Source of the DNA: a virus
Reading direction: 5' to 3' (one strand)
Length of the DNA: 29,724 nt
Virus record (IMG/VR): IMGVR_UViG_3300044591_001471
Span: 1 to 29,724 of that record
The notes beneath the pieces were generated by a model. That model ran no database searches. It saw only the letters and a program-made list of their open reading frames with translations, and was not told the DNA's origin. Below, piece after piece: positions 6,455 to 11,936 of this stretch. The translations under genes were made by a program, and so were the position numbers. Each line of letters begins with the position of its first letter. The first letter of the stretch is position 1.

Positions 6455-6608
6455 ACCAAATGAAATCGTCGGCATTGCTCAAACTACCCTTCACCTTGAC
6501 GGTGATCATGACCCCGATGCCCATAGCAAGAGCAAACAGCAGGAGGACCTTACCAGTACCCTCAGGCAGATGATAAAATAGATCAACGATGGGAGTGATG
6601 TCAGGCAT
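6441..6608 (-). CDS. Small membrane protein
   Basis: A 55-residue protein (begins MPDITPIVDLFYHLPEGTGK) with one clear transmembrane helix, about residues 20-39 (KVLLLFALAMGIGVMITVKV), followed by a short acidic, Trp-containing tail (DDFIWWDDL). The basic residues flanking the helix suggest a single-pass inner-membrane protein. Function unknown. It lies just upstream of the ligase-like gene. Confidence 0.7.
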   Translation of the reverse strand: MPDITPIVDLFYHLPEGTGKVLLLFALAMGIGVMITVKVKGSLSNADDFIWWDDL

Positions 6609-6644
6609 TGGTCAAATGTTGTGATTGGTAAGTGTTACTTAAGG

Positions 6645-6866
6645 TCAGAGATCGGCCATCATTTCATTCAGTTCATCCCAATCAAGTTTAGGATCAGTGT
6701 AGCTAACTCCATCGGGAGTTGTAGCATCAAACCACATGTGCTTTACGAACTTAAGGTAATCATCATAACGACGGGCAATGTTATACAAACCCTCATCATT
6801 CTGAATCCACAGAGCAACATTCCAGGTTTCGTAGTTTGCCCAACCGTTGTAAGTTGCGGTGCTCAT
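6645..6866 (-). CDS. DUF7249-type small protein
   Basis: A 73-residue protein from the ATG at 6866 (MSTATYNGWANYETWNVALW). The NGWxNYETWNVALWIxND motif is a hallmark of a widespread phage and cyanobacterial family that I know as DUF7249. No function is known. The second half is acidic (LDWDELNEMMADL). An in-frame ATG seven codons earlier lacks support; the later one fits the family start. A TTGCAA-N17-CATACT promoter lies upstream. Confidence 0.82.
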   Translation of the reverse strand: MSTATYNGWANYETWNVALWIQNDEGLYNIARRYDDYLKFVKHMWFDATTPDGVSYTDPKLDWDELNEMMADL

Positions 6867-6891
6867 TGGTGTCGTTCGTTTCAACAAAGGT

Positions 6892-6920
6892 AGTATGGAT
6901 CAGATCGGGGGACTTTGCAA
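6892..6920 (-). promoter_or_regulatory. Sigma70-like promoter with hairpin around the -35
   Basis: Minus strand: -35 TTGCAA (6915-6920), exact 17-bp spacer, -10 CATACT (6892-6897). The -35 hexamer lies in the loop of a hairpin formed by GGGGGA and TCCCCC (6907-6926). It drives the DUF7249-type gene and directly follows palindrome B. Confidence 0.68.
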
Positions 6921-6928
6921 TCCCCCTT

Positions 6929-6950
6929 GTGCCACTTATCCGACTGTCAC
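6929..6950. repeat. Palindrome copy B (GTGCCASTT family)
   Basis: Plus strand: GTGCCACTT, ATCC, GACTGTCAC. It spans the stop of the gene at 6936-7133. Confidence 0.78.
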
Positions 6951-7133
6951 ATCCTCCAGCAGTTCGGGATTGTATTCTGTAATCTCAGTAATCAATTCCT
7001 CATCAGAATAGGACGAAAGATTATCCTTCAAAGTATCATAAACGAAACACTCCATTGTTTTCATATCCATCCCATCTAGGATCTGCTGAGCATAATCAGC
7101 AATGAGAGAATCACGGTCAAAGGTGTCAGTCAT
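6936..7133 (-). CDS. Small acidic cyanophage protein
   Basis: A 65-residue acidic, helical protein (begins MTDTFDRDSLIADYAQQILD; later YSDEELITEITEYNPELLED). I recognise the pattern as a recurrent small cyanophage protein; function unknown. Its ATG overlaps the stop of the upstream gene as ATGA, so translation is coupled. It is the last gene of a three-gene unit (7416 to 6936). Its last residues (DVTVG) are encoded by palindrome B. Confidence 0.75.
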   Translation of the reverse strand: MTDTFDRDSLIADYAQQILDGMDMKTMECFVYDTLKDNLSSYSDEELITEITEYNPELLEDVTVG

Positions 7134-7288
7134 TTGATGTTAAGGTGGGGTTGATTGTAAATCATGTGGTCAAGAATCATACCGATTTTTTGTCGGTAAG
7201 TTTCATCATAATTCTTAGAACACTCTTCATACGCATCGTAGAGTTTGGTATAAAGAGTGTCCCAATGTTGGCGACTGATTGTGTTCAT
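7130..7288 (-). CDS. Small phage protein, unknown
   Basis: A 52-residue protein (begins MNTISRQHWDTLYTKLYDAY) predicted to be mostly helical. It is coupled on both sides, overlapping the upstream stop (TGATG) and the downstream start (ATGA). This supports it as a real middle gene of a three-gene operon. Confidence 0.7.
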   Translation of the reverse strand: MNTISRQHWDTLYTKLYDAYEECSKNYDETYRQKIGMILDHMIYNQPHLNIK

Positions 7289-7416
7289 CAGTAATCGTAG
7301 TTTGCGTTCAGGTACTCATTGACATCGAACTTCTCAGTATCACGAAGTTCGGGAATGTCCATATCGAAGATCTCACCAGGAGCATCTTGAATCTCAGACC
7401 AGAGTTCATCAAACAT
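7288..7416 (-). CDS. Small acidic phage protein
   Basis: A 42-residue, strongly acidic protein (begins MFDELWSEIQDAPGEIFDMD, ends NEYLNANYDY). It is the first gene of a coupled three-gene unit and has its own promoter (TTGCGG-N17-TACATT). Its leader is nearly identical to that of the next gene upstream. Function unknown. Its acidity would suit a small inhibitor or DNA mimic, but that is only a guess. Confidence 0.65.
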   Translation of the reverse strand: MFDELWSEIQDAPGEIFDMDIPELRDTEKFDVNEYLNANYDY

Positions 7417-7417
7417 T

Positions 7418-7440
7418 GAAATCTCTCAGGAACGAATGTA
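7418..7440 (-). repeat. Duplicated leader sequence, copy 1
   Basis: Minus strand: TACATTCGTTCCTGAG, then AGATTTC, between promoter and start. The copy at 7701-7721 differs only by a 2-nt deletion. It is probably a duplicated promoter/leader cassette. Confidence 0.7.
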
Positions 7441-7468
7441 ATGTAGAACGGATTAATCAGAACCGCAA
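7440..7468 (-). promoter_or_regulatory. Sigma70-like promoter of the three-gene unit
   Basis: Minus strand: -35 TTGCGG (7463-7468), exact 17-bp spacer, -10 TACATT (7440-7445). It lies just downstream of palindrome C. Confidence 0.5.
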
Positions 7469-7476
7469 GGGGGTGT

Positions 7477-7498
7477 GTGCCACTTGTCAGACCGTCAC
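7477..7498. repeat. Palindrome copy C (GTGCCASTT family)
   Basis: Plus strand: GTGCCACTT, GTCA, GACCGTCAC. It spans the stop of the gene at 7495-7698. Confidence 0.75.
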
Positions 7499-7698
7499 AC
7501 CTCATTCATAACTTTAAGGCGACGAATGATATCAAACACTTCCATATCATCCATATCAATTTCATTCATATCAACAGGAGCAAATTCTTCGAGATTTACT
7601 GTACCGTTGGTGTAGATTGGGGCATAATACAACTCATCCCCATCTTCTTGTCCCAAAGTATACACACAACCGTGATTGGTAGAAGTCAGAAAAATCAT
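7495..7698 (-). CDS. Small acidic cyanophage protein
   Basis: A 67-residue protein (begins MIFLTSTNHGCVYTLGQEDG) with a beta-rich N-terminal half and an acidic C-terminal half (FAPVDMNEIDMDDMEVFD). It resembles a small protein family of T4-like cyanophages with unknown function. It sits alone between two palindromes (C at its end, D upstream) and has a duplicated leader. Confidence 0.72.
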   Translation of the reverse strand: MIFLTSTNHGCVYTLGQEDGDELYYAPIYTNGTVNLEEFAPVDMNEIDMDDMEVFDIIRRLKVMNEV

Positions 7699-7700
7699 CG

Positions 7701-7721
7701 GAAATCTCAGGAACGAATGTA
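7701..7721 (-). repeat. Duplicated leader sequence, copy 2
   Basis: Minus strand: TACATTCGTTCCTGAG then ATTTC, immediately ahead of the ATG at 7698. It matches 7418-7440 except for two missing bases. Confidence 0.7.
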
Positions 7722-7733
7722 AACTAGCAGGAA

Positions 7734-7982
7734 TCAGGAACGTTTGGTAGTTTTCTGTGCCACTTTCACAACTGGCACATCGGTATCAACCAACGCTTGC
7801 AATTGCCCAACAATAGTATCAACGAACTGCAGAACAGTTTGAATCACCTTGCGGGTCTTTTCTGCCCCGTTGTTTTCAACATAGGCACGAACAGCAAACT
7901 GATACAAACCCACGACAATTGCAGCAATCGTGGCAACATTTAGCACCAGAGTTTGGTAGAATTTCGAGGCAAAGAGTTTCAT
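7734..7982 (-). CDS. Small membrane protein with palindrome-encoded tail
   Basis: An 82-residue protein from the ATG at 7982 (MKLFASKFYQTLVLNVATIA). It has one transmembrane helix at about residues 12-30 and an amphipathic helical C-terminal half (RKVIQTVLQFVDTIVGQLQA). The longer upstream frame crosses the promoter and palindrome E and is rejected. The tail VPVVKVAQ is encoded by palindrome D and closely matches the tails of the proteins at 16760-17236 and 15671-16243. Function unknown; its form would fit a small membrane effector. Confidence 0.7.
   Translation of the reverse strand: MKLFASKFYQTLVLNVATIAAIVVGLYQFAVRAYVENNGAEKTRKVIQTVLQFVDTIVGQLQALVDTDVPVVKVAQKTTKRS
7757..7778. repeat. Palindrome copy D (GTGCCASTT family), translated
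   Basis: Plus strand: GTGCCACTT, TCAC, AACTGGCAC. It lies within the last codons of the 82-residue membrane protein and encodes V-P-V-V-K-V-A-Q. Confidence 0.8.
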
Positions 7983-8033
7983 GATATTTTCGTGGTTGGA
8001 AGAGAATGTAGAGAATTTCTCAACCACGAATGT

Positions 8034-8062
8034 AGTATGGCACGGAGATATCACGTATGCAA
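8034..8062 (-). promoter_or_regulatory. Sigma70-like promoter (CATACT class)
   Basis: Minus strand: -35 TTGCAT (8057-8062), exact 17-bp spacer, -10 CATACT (8034-8039). It lies 52 bp ahead of the ATG of the 82-residue membrane protein and directly downstream of palindrome E. The leader includes repeats of TTGAGAAATTC. Confidence 0.65.
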
Positions 8063-8070
8063 TGGGTCTT

Positions 8071-8092
8071 GTGCCAGTTCTCCGACTGTCAC
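8071..8092. repeat. Palindrome copy E (GTGCCASTT family)
   Basis: Plus strand: GTGCCAGTT, CTCC, GACTGTCAC. It is the only copy not at a gene 3' end. It forms one edge of the composite inverted repeat at 8071-8171. Confidence 0.78.
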
Positions 8093-8152
8093 ATATTCTC
8101 AATAAGATCTTGTTATTGAGAATCAATAAGTATTACTAATTGAGAATATGTG
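8090..8152. repeat. Nested inverted repeats of ATTCTCAA
   Basis: An outer pair of perfect 14-bp arms (CACATATTCTCAAT at 8090-8103 and its reverse complement at 8139-8152) encloses a perfect 11-bp inverted repeat (ATTCTCAATAA at 8095-8105 and its complement at 8113-8123). The arms overlap, so alternative foldings compete. There is no T-run on either strand, so a terminator is unlikely. Further ATTCTCAA copies occur at 8824-8877. Confidence 0.75.
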
Positions 8153-8171
8153 CCAATCTACAAACTGGCAC
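8150..8171. repeat. Palindrome copy F (GTGCCASTT family)
   Basis: Plus strand: GTGCCAATC, TACA, AACTGGCAC. It begins immediately after the stop of the gene at 8173-8325 and forms the other edge of the composite inverted repeat. Confidence 0.75.
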
Positions 8172-8172
8172 A

Positions 8173-8325
8173 TTACCAATCGATATCGAATTCTTGTACC
8201 TTACAATGGACATCTTCACCTGGTTCGAGTTGCAATAACTCACGCCAGTTAATATCATCTAGGTCTAGATCATCATAACACATGATATCTAGTGTAACCT
8301 GTACGATACGCTTCTGTGCTATCAT
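8173..8325 (-). CDS. Small acidic conserved cyanophage protein
   Basis: A 50-residue protein (begins MIAQKRIVQVTLDIMCYDDL, then DLDDINWRELLQLEPGED). It resembles a small family of cyanophage proteins with a strand, a DDLDL/DW helix and a final strand ending in EFD. Function unknown. It ends two bases before palindrome F. Confidence 0.68.
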   Translation of the reverse strand: MIAQKRIVQVTLDIMCYDDLDLDDINWRELLQLEPGEDVHCKVQEFDIDW

Positions 8326-8355
8326 GATGCTCTCGTGTATGTGTGCTAGATTCTA

Positions 8356-8517
8356 TCATGCATAATGACGATATGCAAGTGATTCGTAATCTTGCCCATC
8401 TCGTGCATAATCCTCGTCGAGGTTCGCATCACCTTGCACATAATGCTCGTAGTATGAGTCCTCGTCGAGATTGTAATCGTTACTGAAAGAGTAGTCGAGA
8501 TCGTAGTCGTCGTACAT
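8356..8517 (-). CDS. Small Asp/Tyr-rich protein beside the CTCGWCGAG array
   Basis: A 53-residue, extremely acidic and Tyr-rich protein from the ATG at 8517 (MYDDYDLDYSFSNDYNLDED). Two CTCGWCGAG sites (8413-8421 and 8461-8469) are translated as Leu-Asp-Glu within NLDED repeats. Upstream lies a TTGCAA-N17-TACACT promoter whose spacer holds another site. A longer frame to 8595 crosses this promoter and is rejected. The protein may be a DNA mimic or a repeat-driven sequence of little function; I cannot tell. Confidence 0.55.
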   Translation of the reverse strand: MYDDYDLDYSFSNDYNLDEDSYYEHYVQGDANLDEDYARDGQDYESLAYRHYA

Positions 8518-8670
8518 AATGCTCGTCGAGAATGATTGATGACTGTTATAGTGTAGCACGATCTCGACGAGTTTGCAAGCCCTTATGATGCACAATCTCG
8601 TCGAGTCTCATAATGATATATATGTATTCTCGACGAGAAATGTTAAGATATGATTATAATTCTCGTCGAG
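8413..8670. repeat. CTCGWCGAG array (seven perfect sites)
   Basis: Perfect 9-bp near-palindromes CTCGTCGAG or CTCGACGAG occur at 8413-8421, 8461-8469, 8522-8530, 8563-8571, 8597-8605, 8629-8637 and 8662-8670. Half-sites (GTCGAG, TCTCGT) lie between them and up to 8730. Two sites are coding; five are in the 5' flank of the acidic gene. Flanking bases extend several sites to TCTCGWCGAGA. This looks like an array of binding sites for a dimeric protein. Confidence 0.8.
8550..8578 (-). promoter_or_regulatory. Promoter with CTCGACGAG in its spacer
   Basis: Minus strand: -35 TTGCAA (8573-8578), 17-bp spacer, -10 TACACT (8550-8555). The CTCGWCGAG site at 8563-8571 lies wholly inside the spacer and a second lies at 8522-8530 in the leader. 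This geometry is that of an operator overlapping a core promoter. It would drive the Asp/Tyr-rich gene at 8356-8517. Confidence 0.6.
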
Positions 8671-8705
8671 ATATGTGTGGGTCTCGTAGCAAATCTCGTG
8701 GGGGG

Positions 8706-8735
8706 TTGACATTTCGGGGTCTCGTGTGTTATAAT
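8706..8735 (+). promoter_or_regulatory. Plus-strand sigma70 promoter
   Basis: Plus strand: perfect TTGACA (8706-8711), 18-bp spacer, perfect TATAAT (8730-8735). It is the only strong plus-strand promoter I see, pointing into the direct-repeat region and then antisense to the end of the gene at 8948-9220. The spacer contains CTCGT, a half-site of the array. Confidence 0.6.
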
Positions 8736-8750
8736 GCGCGGACTAAACTC

Positions 8751-8774
8751 ACAAGTCTCAGAGGCATTTATAAG
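8751..8774. repeat. 24-bp direct repeat, copy 1
   Basis: Plus strand ACAAGTCTCAGAGG then CATTTATAAG. Identical to 8796-8819, start-to-start distance 45 bp. Read on the minus strand each copy begins CTTATAAATG, close to the late-promoter consensus. Confidence 0.85.
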
Positions 8775-8795
8775 GTTTTATCACACTTATAAAAT

Positions 8796-8819
8796 ACAAG
8801 TCTCAGAGGCATTTATAAG
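8796..8819. repeat. 24-bp direct repeat, copy 2
   Basis: Perfect second copy of the repeat at 8751-8774. The 21 bp between them also contain a CTTATAA. Confidence 0.85.
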
Positions 8820-8947
8820 ACTTATTCTCAACTATAATACTCAATTGATTCTCAATTAATTACACCTTATTGAGAATGTTATAGAAAGAACATATTAGTT
8901 TTTTAATACATTTTTTAATTAAATTTAACTTTATTTTGTATTATTCG

Positions 8948-9220
8948 CTACCATTTTCCAATCGGACACTCTGCAACAATGAACTTAGTCTTATGTTCTA
9001 ACCAACAACCACAGTGCCTACAACGATTCTGTTGTTGATGATAATATTCGCAAGTCTTACAAGTATCTAACCTTTGCTTCTTAACCTCATTACTAGCATA
9101 GATCTGATGTTCAGTATTTGGCACAACAACATCCTTAACAACCTCAAACGTGAACTGTGCCAGATTCTTTCCTTGTTCGATTAATGATGGAAACTCTTTC
9201 TCTTCTTTATTGTCCGACAT
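8948..9220 (-). CDS. Cys-rich (DUF6171-like) zinc-ribbon protein
   Basis: A 90-residue protein. The N-terminal half is helical (SLIEQGKNLAQFTFEVVKDV). The C-terminal half has a cysteine pattern C54xxC57, C67xxC70xC72 and C85 in ECPIGKW. This fits a small zinc-binding domain of the kind I know as DUF6171, common beside cyanophage tail-fibre genes. It is a paralogue of the protein at 9785-10102, and the two flank an oxygenase gene. It overlaps the oxygenase stop by 14 bp. Confidence 0.78.
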   Translation of the reverse strand: MSDNKEEKEFPSLIEQGKNLAQFTFEVVKDVVVPNTEHQIYASNEVKKQRLDTCKTCEYYHQQQNRCRHCGCWLEHKTKFIVAECPIGKW

Positions 9221-9806
9221 AGAACCATCCCGTTACAACATACTTTGTACCTTTCAGAACTAATCCACCACGATGGCAATGTGTTAATCCAGCAGGCCAA
9301 ATTAACAATGTTCCTTTTGATGGATTGATTCTCTTCTTATAATACAGAAACTCAGTCTCTCCTCCTTCAAAGTCATCATTCAAATAAAACATCCAAACAG
9401 CAACTCTAGATGAATGTTGAATAGAAGTATTCTCATCGTGCCAGACGTGATAACCACCACCAGCAGGAGTCTTTTGTACCTTCTGATTAATCGAATAAAG
9501 AACCAATGGTTTAAGATGACCAAAGACAGTCATATACTCATCTAGACATTCTTTCAGTACATTATTCACAATCTGTTGAGGATGAGTCGGTTTCATTGTT
9601 GATCCAAGTTCTGATAGATCAATTGCCCAATCGAATCGTCCTGCATTGGAATTCTCAAATTGTCCATCTTCACAGAAGACGGCATCCATATCGTGATAAT
9701 AATCAAATGCACCTATGATCTCATCACAGAGATTGAAATCTAGAATGTTTTCGTATGTTCCAATAAAGTCTTCATACGTTCCTTTTAGTTTAATTGATTC
9801 TTCCAT
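9207..9806 (-). CDS. 2OG-Fe(II) oxygenase (prolyl 4-hydroxylase-like)
   Basis: A 199-residue 2-oxoglutarate/Fe(II) dioxygenase. The iron ligands can be placed as H123-x-E125 in YHVWHDE and H176 in LTHCHRG; K188 in KGTKYVVTGW is the likely 2OG anchor. The segment FYLNDDFEGGETEF is typical of the P4H-like clade. It overlaps both Cys-rich neighbours (22 bp upstream, 14 bp downstream), so the three form one coupled unit behind the tail-fibre-like gene. The likely role is hydroxylation of a protein or other substrate; the target is unknown. Confidence 0.88.
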   Translation of the reverse strand: MEESIKLKGTYEDFIGTYENILDFNLCDEIIGAFDYYHDMDAVFCEDGQFENSNAGRFDWAIDLSELGSTMKPTHPQQIVNNVLKECLDEYMTVFGHLKPLVLYSINQKVQKTPAGGGYHVWHDENTSIQHSSRVAVWMFYLNDDFEGGETEFLYYKKRINPSKGTLLIWPAGLTHCHRGGLVLKGTKYVVTGWFYVGQ

Positions 9807-10102
9807 TCTTCTGCATCAGGGTACTTTTCAATGACTTTTTCGGCAAACAGATTACAATACGTATCATTCCAGGTTTCGGAACTTCGATCCCATTTTTCGA
9901 GAGGACAGAACTCATACAAGTGCTTGACCTTATTTGGCACATAACAATTACACAATCCACACATCTGGGATTCGGCATCATAATGGTCACAACTCAGGCA
10001 ATGTGCCAGTCTTTCCTTTTCTTCTTTGACCTTGACTGGAAATGCGAATCGAGCATCATTCATTTCACAGACAATATGAAAAATAAATTCAGACAGTTTC
10101 AT
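9785..10102 (-). CDS. Cys-rich (DUF6171-like) zinc-ribbon protein, second copy
   Basis: A 105-residue protein with the same cysteine layout as its neighbour at 8948-9220: C35xxC38, C48xxC51xC53, C66 in FCPLEKW. It has a C-terminal extension of about 35 residues with an amphipathic helix (FAEKVIEKYPDAEEWKNQL). The N-terminus is short and partly hydrophobic. It follows the tail-fibre-like gene and precedes the oxygenase. Confidence 0.75.
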   Translation of the reverse strand: MKLSEFIFHIVCEMNDARFAFPVKVKEEKERLAHCLSCDHYDAESQMCGLCNCYVPNKVKHLYEFCPLEKWDRSSETWNDTYCNLFAEKVIEKYPDAEEWKNQLN

Positions 10103-10146
10103 ATGACATCAGTTTTTTTCTATTCTATCAACAATCGAATTAAATG

Positions 10147-11415
10147 TCAAATAGTATTGACTCTTTGTACAAGTGCTCCTGATGCACCTCTGTTTGCCCA
10201 TCGTGTATTAGATACATTCAACCAAGGACCAGCAGATCCACCATTGGCTACATTTGTATTTCCACCAGGAAGACCATAGGTTCCACCATCTCCACCAGCA
10301 ACACCAGCAGTCGTATTCGATGTTGCATTCTGGGCATAAGTACCACCAGGGCAATTTAGTGATGCTGCACCACTTGCATTACCTCCAACACCTGCATTGG
10401 CATTGTTTGATCCTTGACCAACACCACCATCTCCACCAGATGCTGCTGCAACTGCACCATTGTCGGTGGTGATAAACTTACGGCACGTGACTGTCCAGGG
10501 ATAGGAATACCAAGTACCCTGAGAAAATCCACCCGTACCACGGAAATATCGAATATCATTGCTATAATTACAGGCTAATTGAGTATCACCACTATCACAA
10601 GCAACTGGACATCCACCGTAAAGATAAGCCCAATAATTGTTATTATAAGAATAATCATTGTAATTGGTGCATTGAGTCGTACCACTAACTGTTCCTGTGG
10701 CACCACCACCTCCACCGCCTCCACCACCAGCAATCAGTGCAGTATTGTTGAGAGTTAGATTAATTGTAGACGCATTTCCAGATGTTCTGGATGTCGTATT
10801 TCTCAGATACAATGCACCACCACCAGCACCACCACCAGTCGCAGATGTATTGGCAGTTGCCTTTGTTCCACCAACTCCTTCTCTTCCCAGAACCTGTGTG
10901 GCATTGAACGTTAGATCTAAATTTAGTGCCGAACCACTAAACACGACAGCGTGTTCTGATGTTGTACTTGCCTTTAGTGTCGAACTATCAAAGGTGACTC
11001 TTTTTGGTACATTCAAATCAATATTTGTTGCCCAGTTATCTGCAATCGTTCCACCACCAGGGCTAATGTCAATTTGACTGGATGTGTTTCCAGTATAGGA
11101 TACATCATAACGTTTGATCATATTCTTCAGACTGGAAATCTTATGATCGTTCAGTGTCGTAATTCCGTTTCCATCGACACCACAAGTCTGATTTTCAATT
11201 GAATCAGGTACAATACCAGTCTGTGCAAGTTTTTGTTCTGCACTGGCACTTACATCGACAAATACTTCATTTGCACTTGTCTTTCTTCGATAATCACCAA
11301 ATCGAATATTTGTCGAAGAGTTTCCTAATGTAGAGGCAATTGTACTGAAACTCAGAGAATCTGCACTTGGTCCAATATTCTGAAAATACTTTGTCTGTGT
11401 TGTATTAACTGGCAT
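10147..11415 (-). CDS. Glycine-rich tail fibre / adhesin-like structural protein
   Basis: A 422-residue, Asn/Ser/Thr/Gly-rich protein without a signal peptide. The N-terminal 170 residues look like a virion attachment and beta-rich region (begins MPVNTTQTKYFQNIGPSADS). From about residue 185 it has polyglycine tracts (GGGAGGGALYL, nine consecutive Gly near 230, GGDGGVGQG, GGDGGTYGLPGG) interleaved with variable segments. One segment is rich in Tyr and Cys (YNDYSYNNNYWAYLYGG; several Cys). This resembles the polyglycine-sandwich architecture of T-even tail-tip adhesins and long cyanophage fibres. The likely role is host receptor binding. The plus strand shows long spurious Pro/His/Gln frames here. 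Confidence 0.75.
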   Translation of the reverse strand: MPVNTTQTKYFQNIGPSADSLSFSTIASTLGNSSTNIRFGDYRRKTSANEVFVDVSASAEQKLAQTGIVPDSIENQTCGVDGNGITTLNDHKISSLKNMIKRYDVSYTGNTSSQIDISPGGGTIADNWATNIDLNVPKRVTFDSSTLKASTTSEHAVVFSGSALNLDLTFNATQVLGREGVGGTKATANTSATGGGAGGGALYLRNTTSRTSGNASTINLTLNNTALIAGGGGGGGGGATGTVSGTTQCTNYNDYSYNNNYWAYLYGGCPVACDSGDTQLACNYSNDIRYFRGTGGFSQGTWYSYPWTVTCRKFITTDNGAVAAASGGDGGVGQGSNNANAGVGGNASGAASLNCPGGTYAQNATSNTTAGVAGGDGGTYGLPGGNTNVANGGSAGPWLNVSNTRWANRGASGALVQRVNTI

Positions 11416-11445
11416 TTCAAAGAGAAATAGAAGTCTATTTTTAGA

Positions 11446-11453
11446 TATTTAGA
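11446..11453 (-). promoter_or_regulatory. Possible late promoter for the tail-fibre-like gene
   Basis: The minus strand reads TCTAAATA, seven of eight matches to TATAAATA, 31 bp ahead of the fibre-like gene. The distance is longer than for gp25, so this is tentative. Confidence 0.35.
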
Positions 11454-11456
11454 CTC

Positions 11457-11936
11457 TTACCTGTATTTGATTGCGATCGTGAATCGATGTGAATGATAAA
11501 ATGGTGTCGCACGATGTAATAATGATGCATCAAATATTGCAAGTCGATTGGGAACGGCACAAATTCCTTGAATACTTTCTTCCAGGTAAAATTGTGTTTC
11601 ACCACCATCATTCAAACTCCATTCTAAATGTGGATAATACAACAAGGTATATCCAGTATTGTGATCAATATGAAAATAGGATCGTTCACCAGGGGCAAAA
11701 CAATTCACATACATTCGATACAGTTTGAGTGGACCAAGAAAATCAAATGTTTCTAGAATCTTTCGATTTAAGACCTTATAGACAAACTCATTTCCAGATA
11801 TGTTATGAACCATTCCAGTCGTCGGAGTCTGTGGATTGTCCTGTTCACCATAACGATAGGAAGCACTCAGACAGTATTGATAAACTCTCTGATGTTCTGA
11901 TTTTGTTAAGAAGTTATCGATAAAATTAATTTGCAT
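11457..11936 (-). CDS. 2OG-Fe(II) oxygenase family protein
   Basis: A 159-residue dioxygenase from the ATG at 11936 (MQINFIDNFLTKSEHQRVYQ). Iron ligands are H89-x-D91 in YFHIDHN and H141 in LLHRATP. R151 in SHRFTIAIKY is the expected 2OG-binding arginine, and NDGGETQFY is the family beta-turn. It overlaps the upstream oxygenase gene by 11 bp and lies just upstream of the fibre-like gene, so the fibre or a host surface component may be the target. The frame extends ten codons further upstream, but those overlap the neighbour. Confidence 0.85.
   Translation of the reverse strand: MQINFIDNFLTKSEHQRVYQYCLSASYRYGEQDNPQTPTTGMVHNISGNEFVYKVLNRKILETFDFLGPLKLYRMYVNCFAPGERSYFHIDHNTGYTLLYYPHLEWSLNDGGETQFYLEESIQGICAVPNRLAIFDASLLHRATPFYHSHRFTIAIKYR

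Larger units (their letters stand above)
8518..8947. other. Repeat-rich region without a supported gene
   Basis: These 430 bp hold five CTCGWCGAG sites, a minus-strand promoter (8550-8578), a plus-strand sigma70 promoter (8706-8735), two 24-bp direct repeats, and three ATTCTCAA or inverted copies (8824-8831, 8848-8855, 8869-8877). The right end (8880-8945) is very AT-rich. It could be a control region, an origin-like site or the locus of a small RNA. No tRNA was seen. Confidence 0.7.

Noticed and set aside
7983-8126. N-terminal extension of the 82-residue membrane protein.
   Set aside because: The extension starts at TTG and crosses the TTGCAT-N17-CATACT promoter and palindrome E. The ATG at 7982 gives a conventional membrane-protein N-terminus.
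8751-8819. Direct repeats considered as a minimal CRISPR array.
   Set aside because: Only two repeats with a 21-bp interval, no cas genes nearby, and the interval resembles part of the repeat itself.
8734-8859. A 41-codon plus-strand frame over the 24-bp repeats.
   Set aside because: Its ATG overlaps the last bases of the TATAAT box, so the transcript would start after it, and there is no ribosome binding site. The in-frame repetition is explained by the 45-bp period.
10254-11077. Plus-strand frames rich in His/Gln and Pro across the fibre gene.
   Set aside because: They are the complement of the Gly/Asn/Thr-rich repeats of the fibre-like gene; the low-complexity composition explains the open frames.
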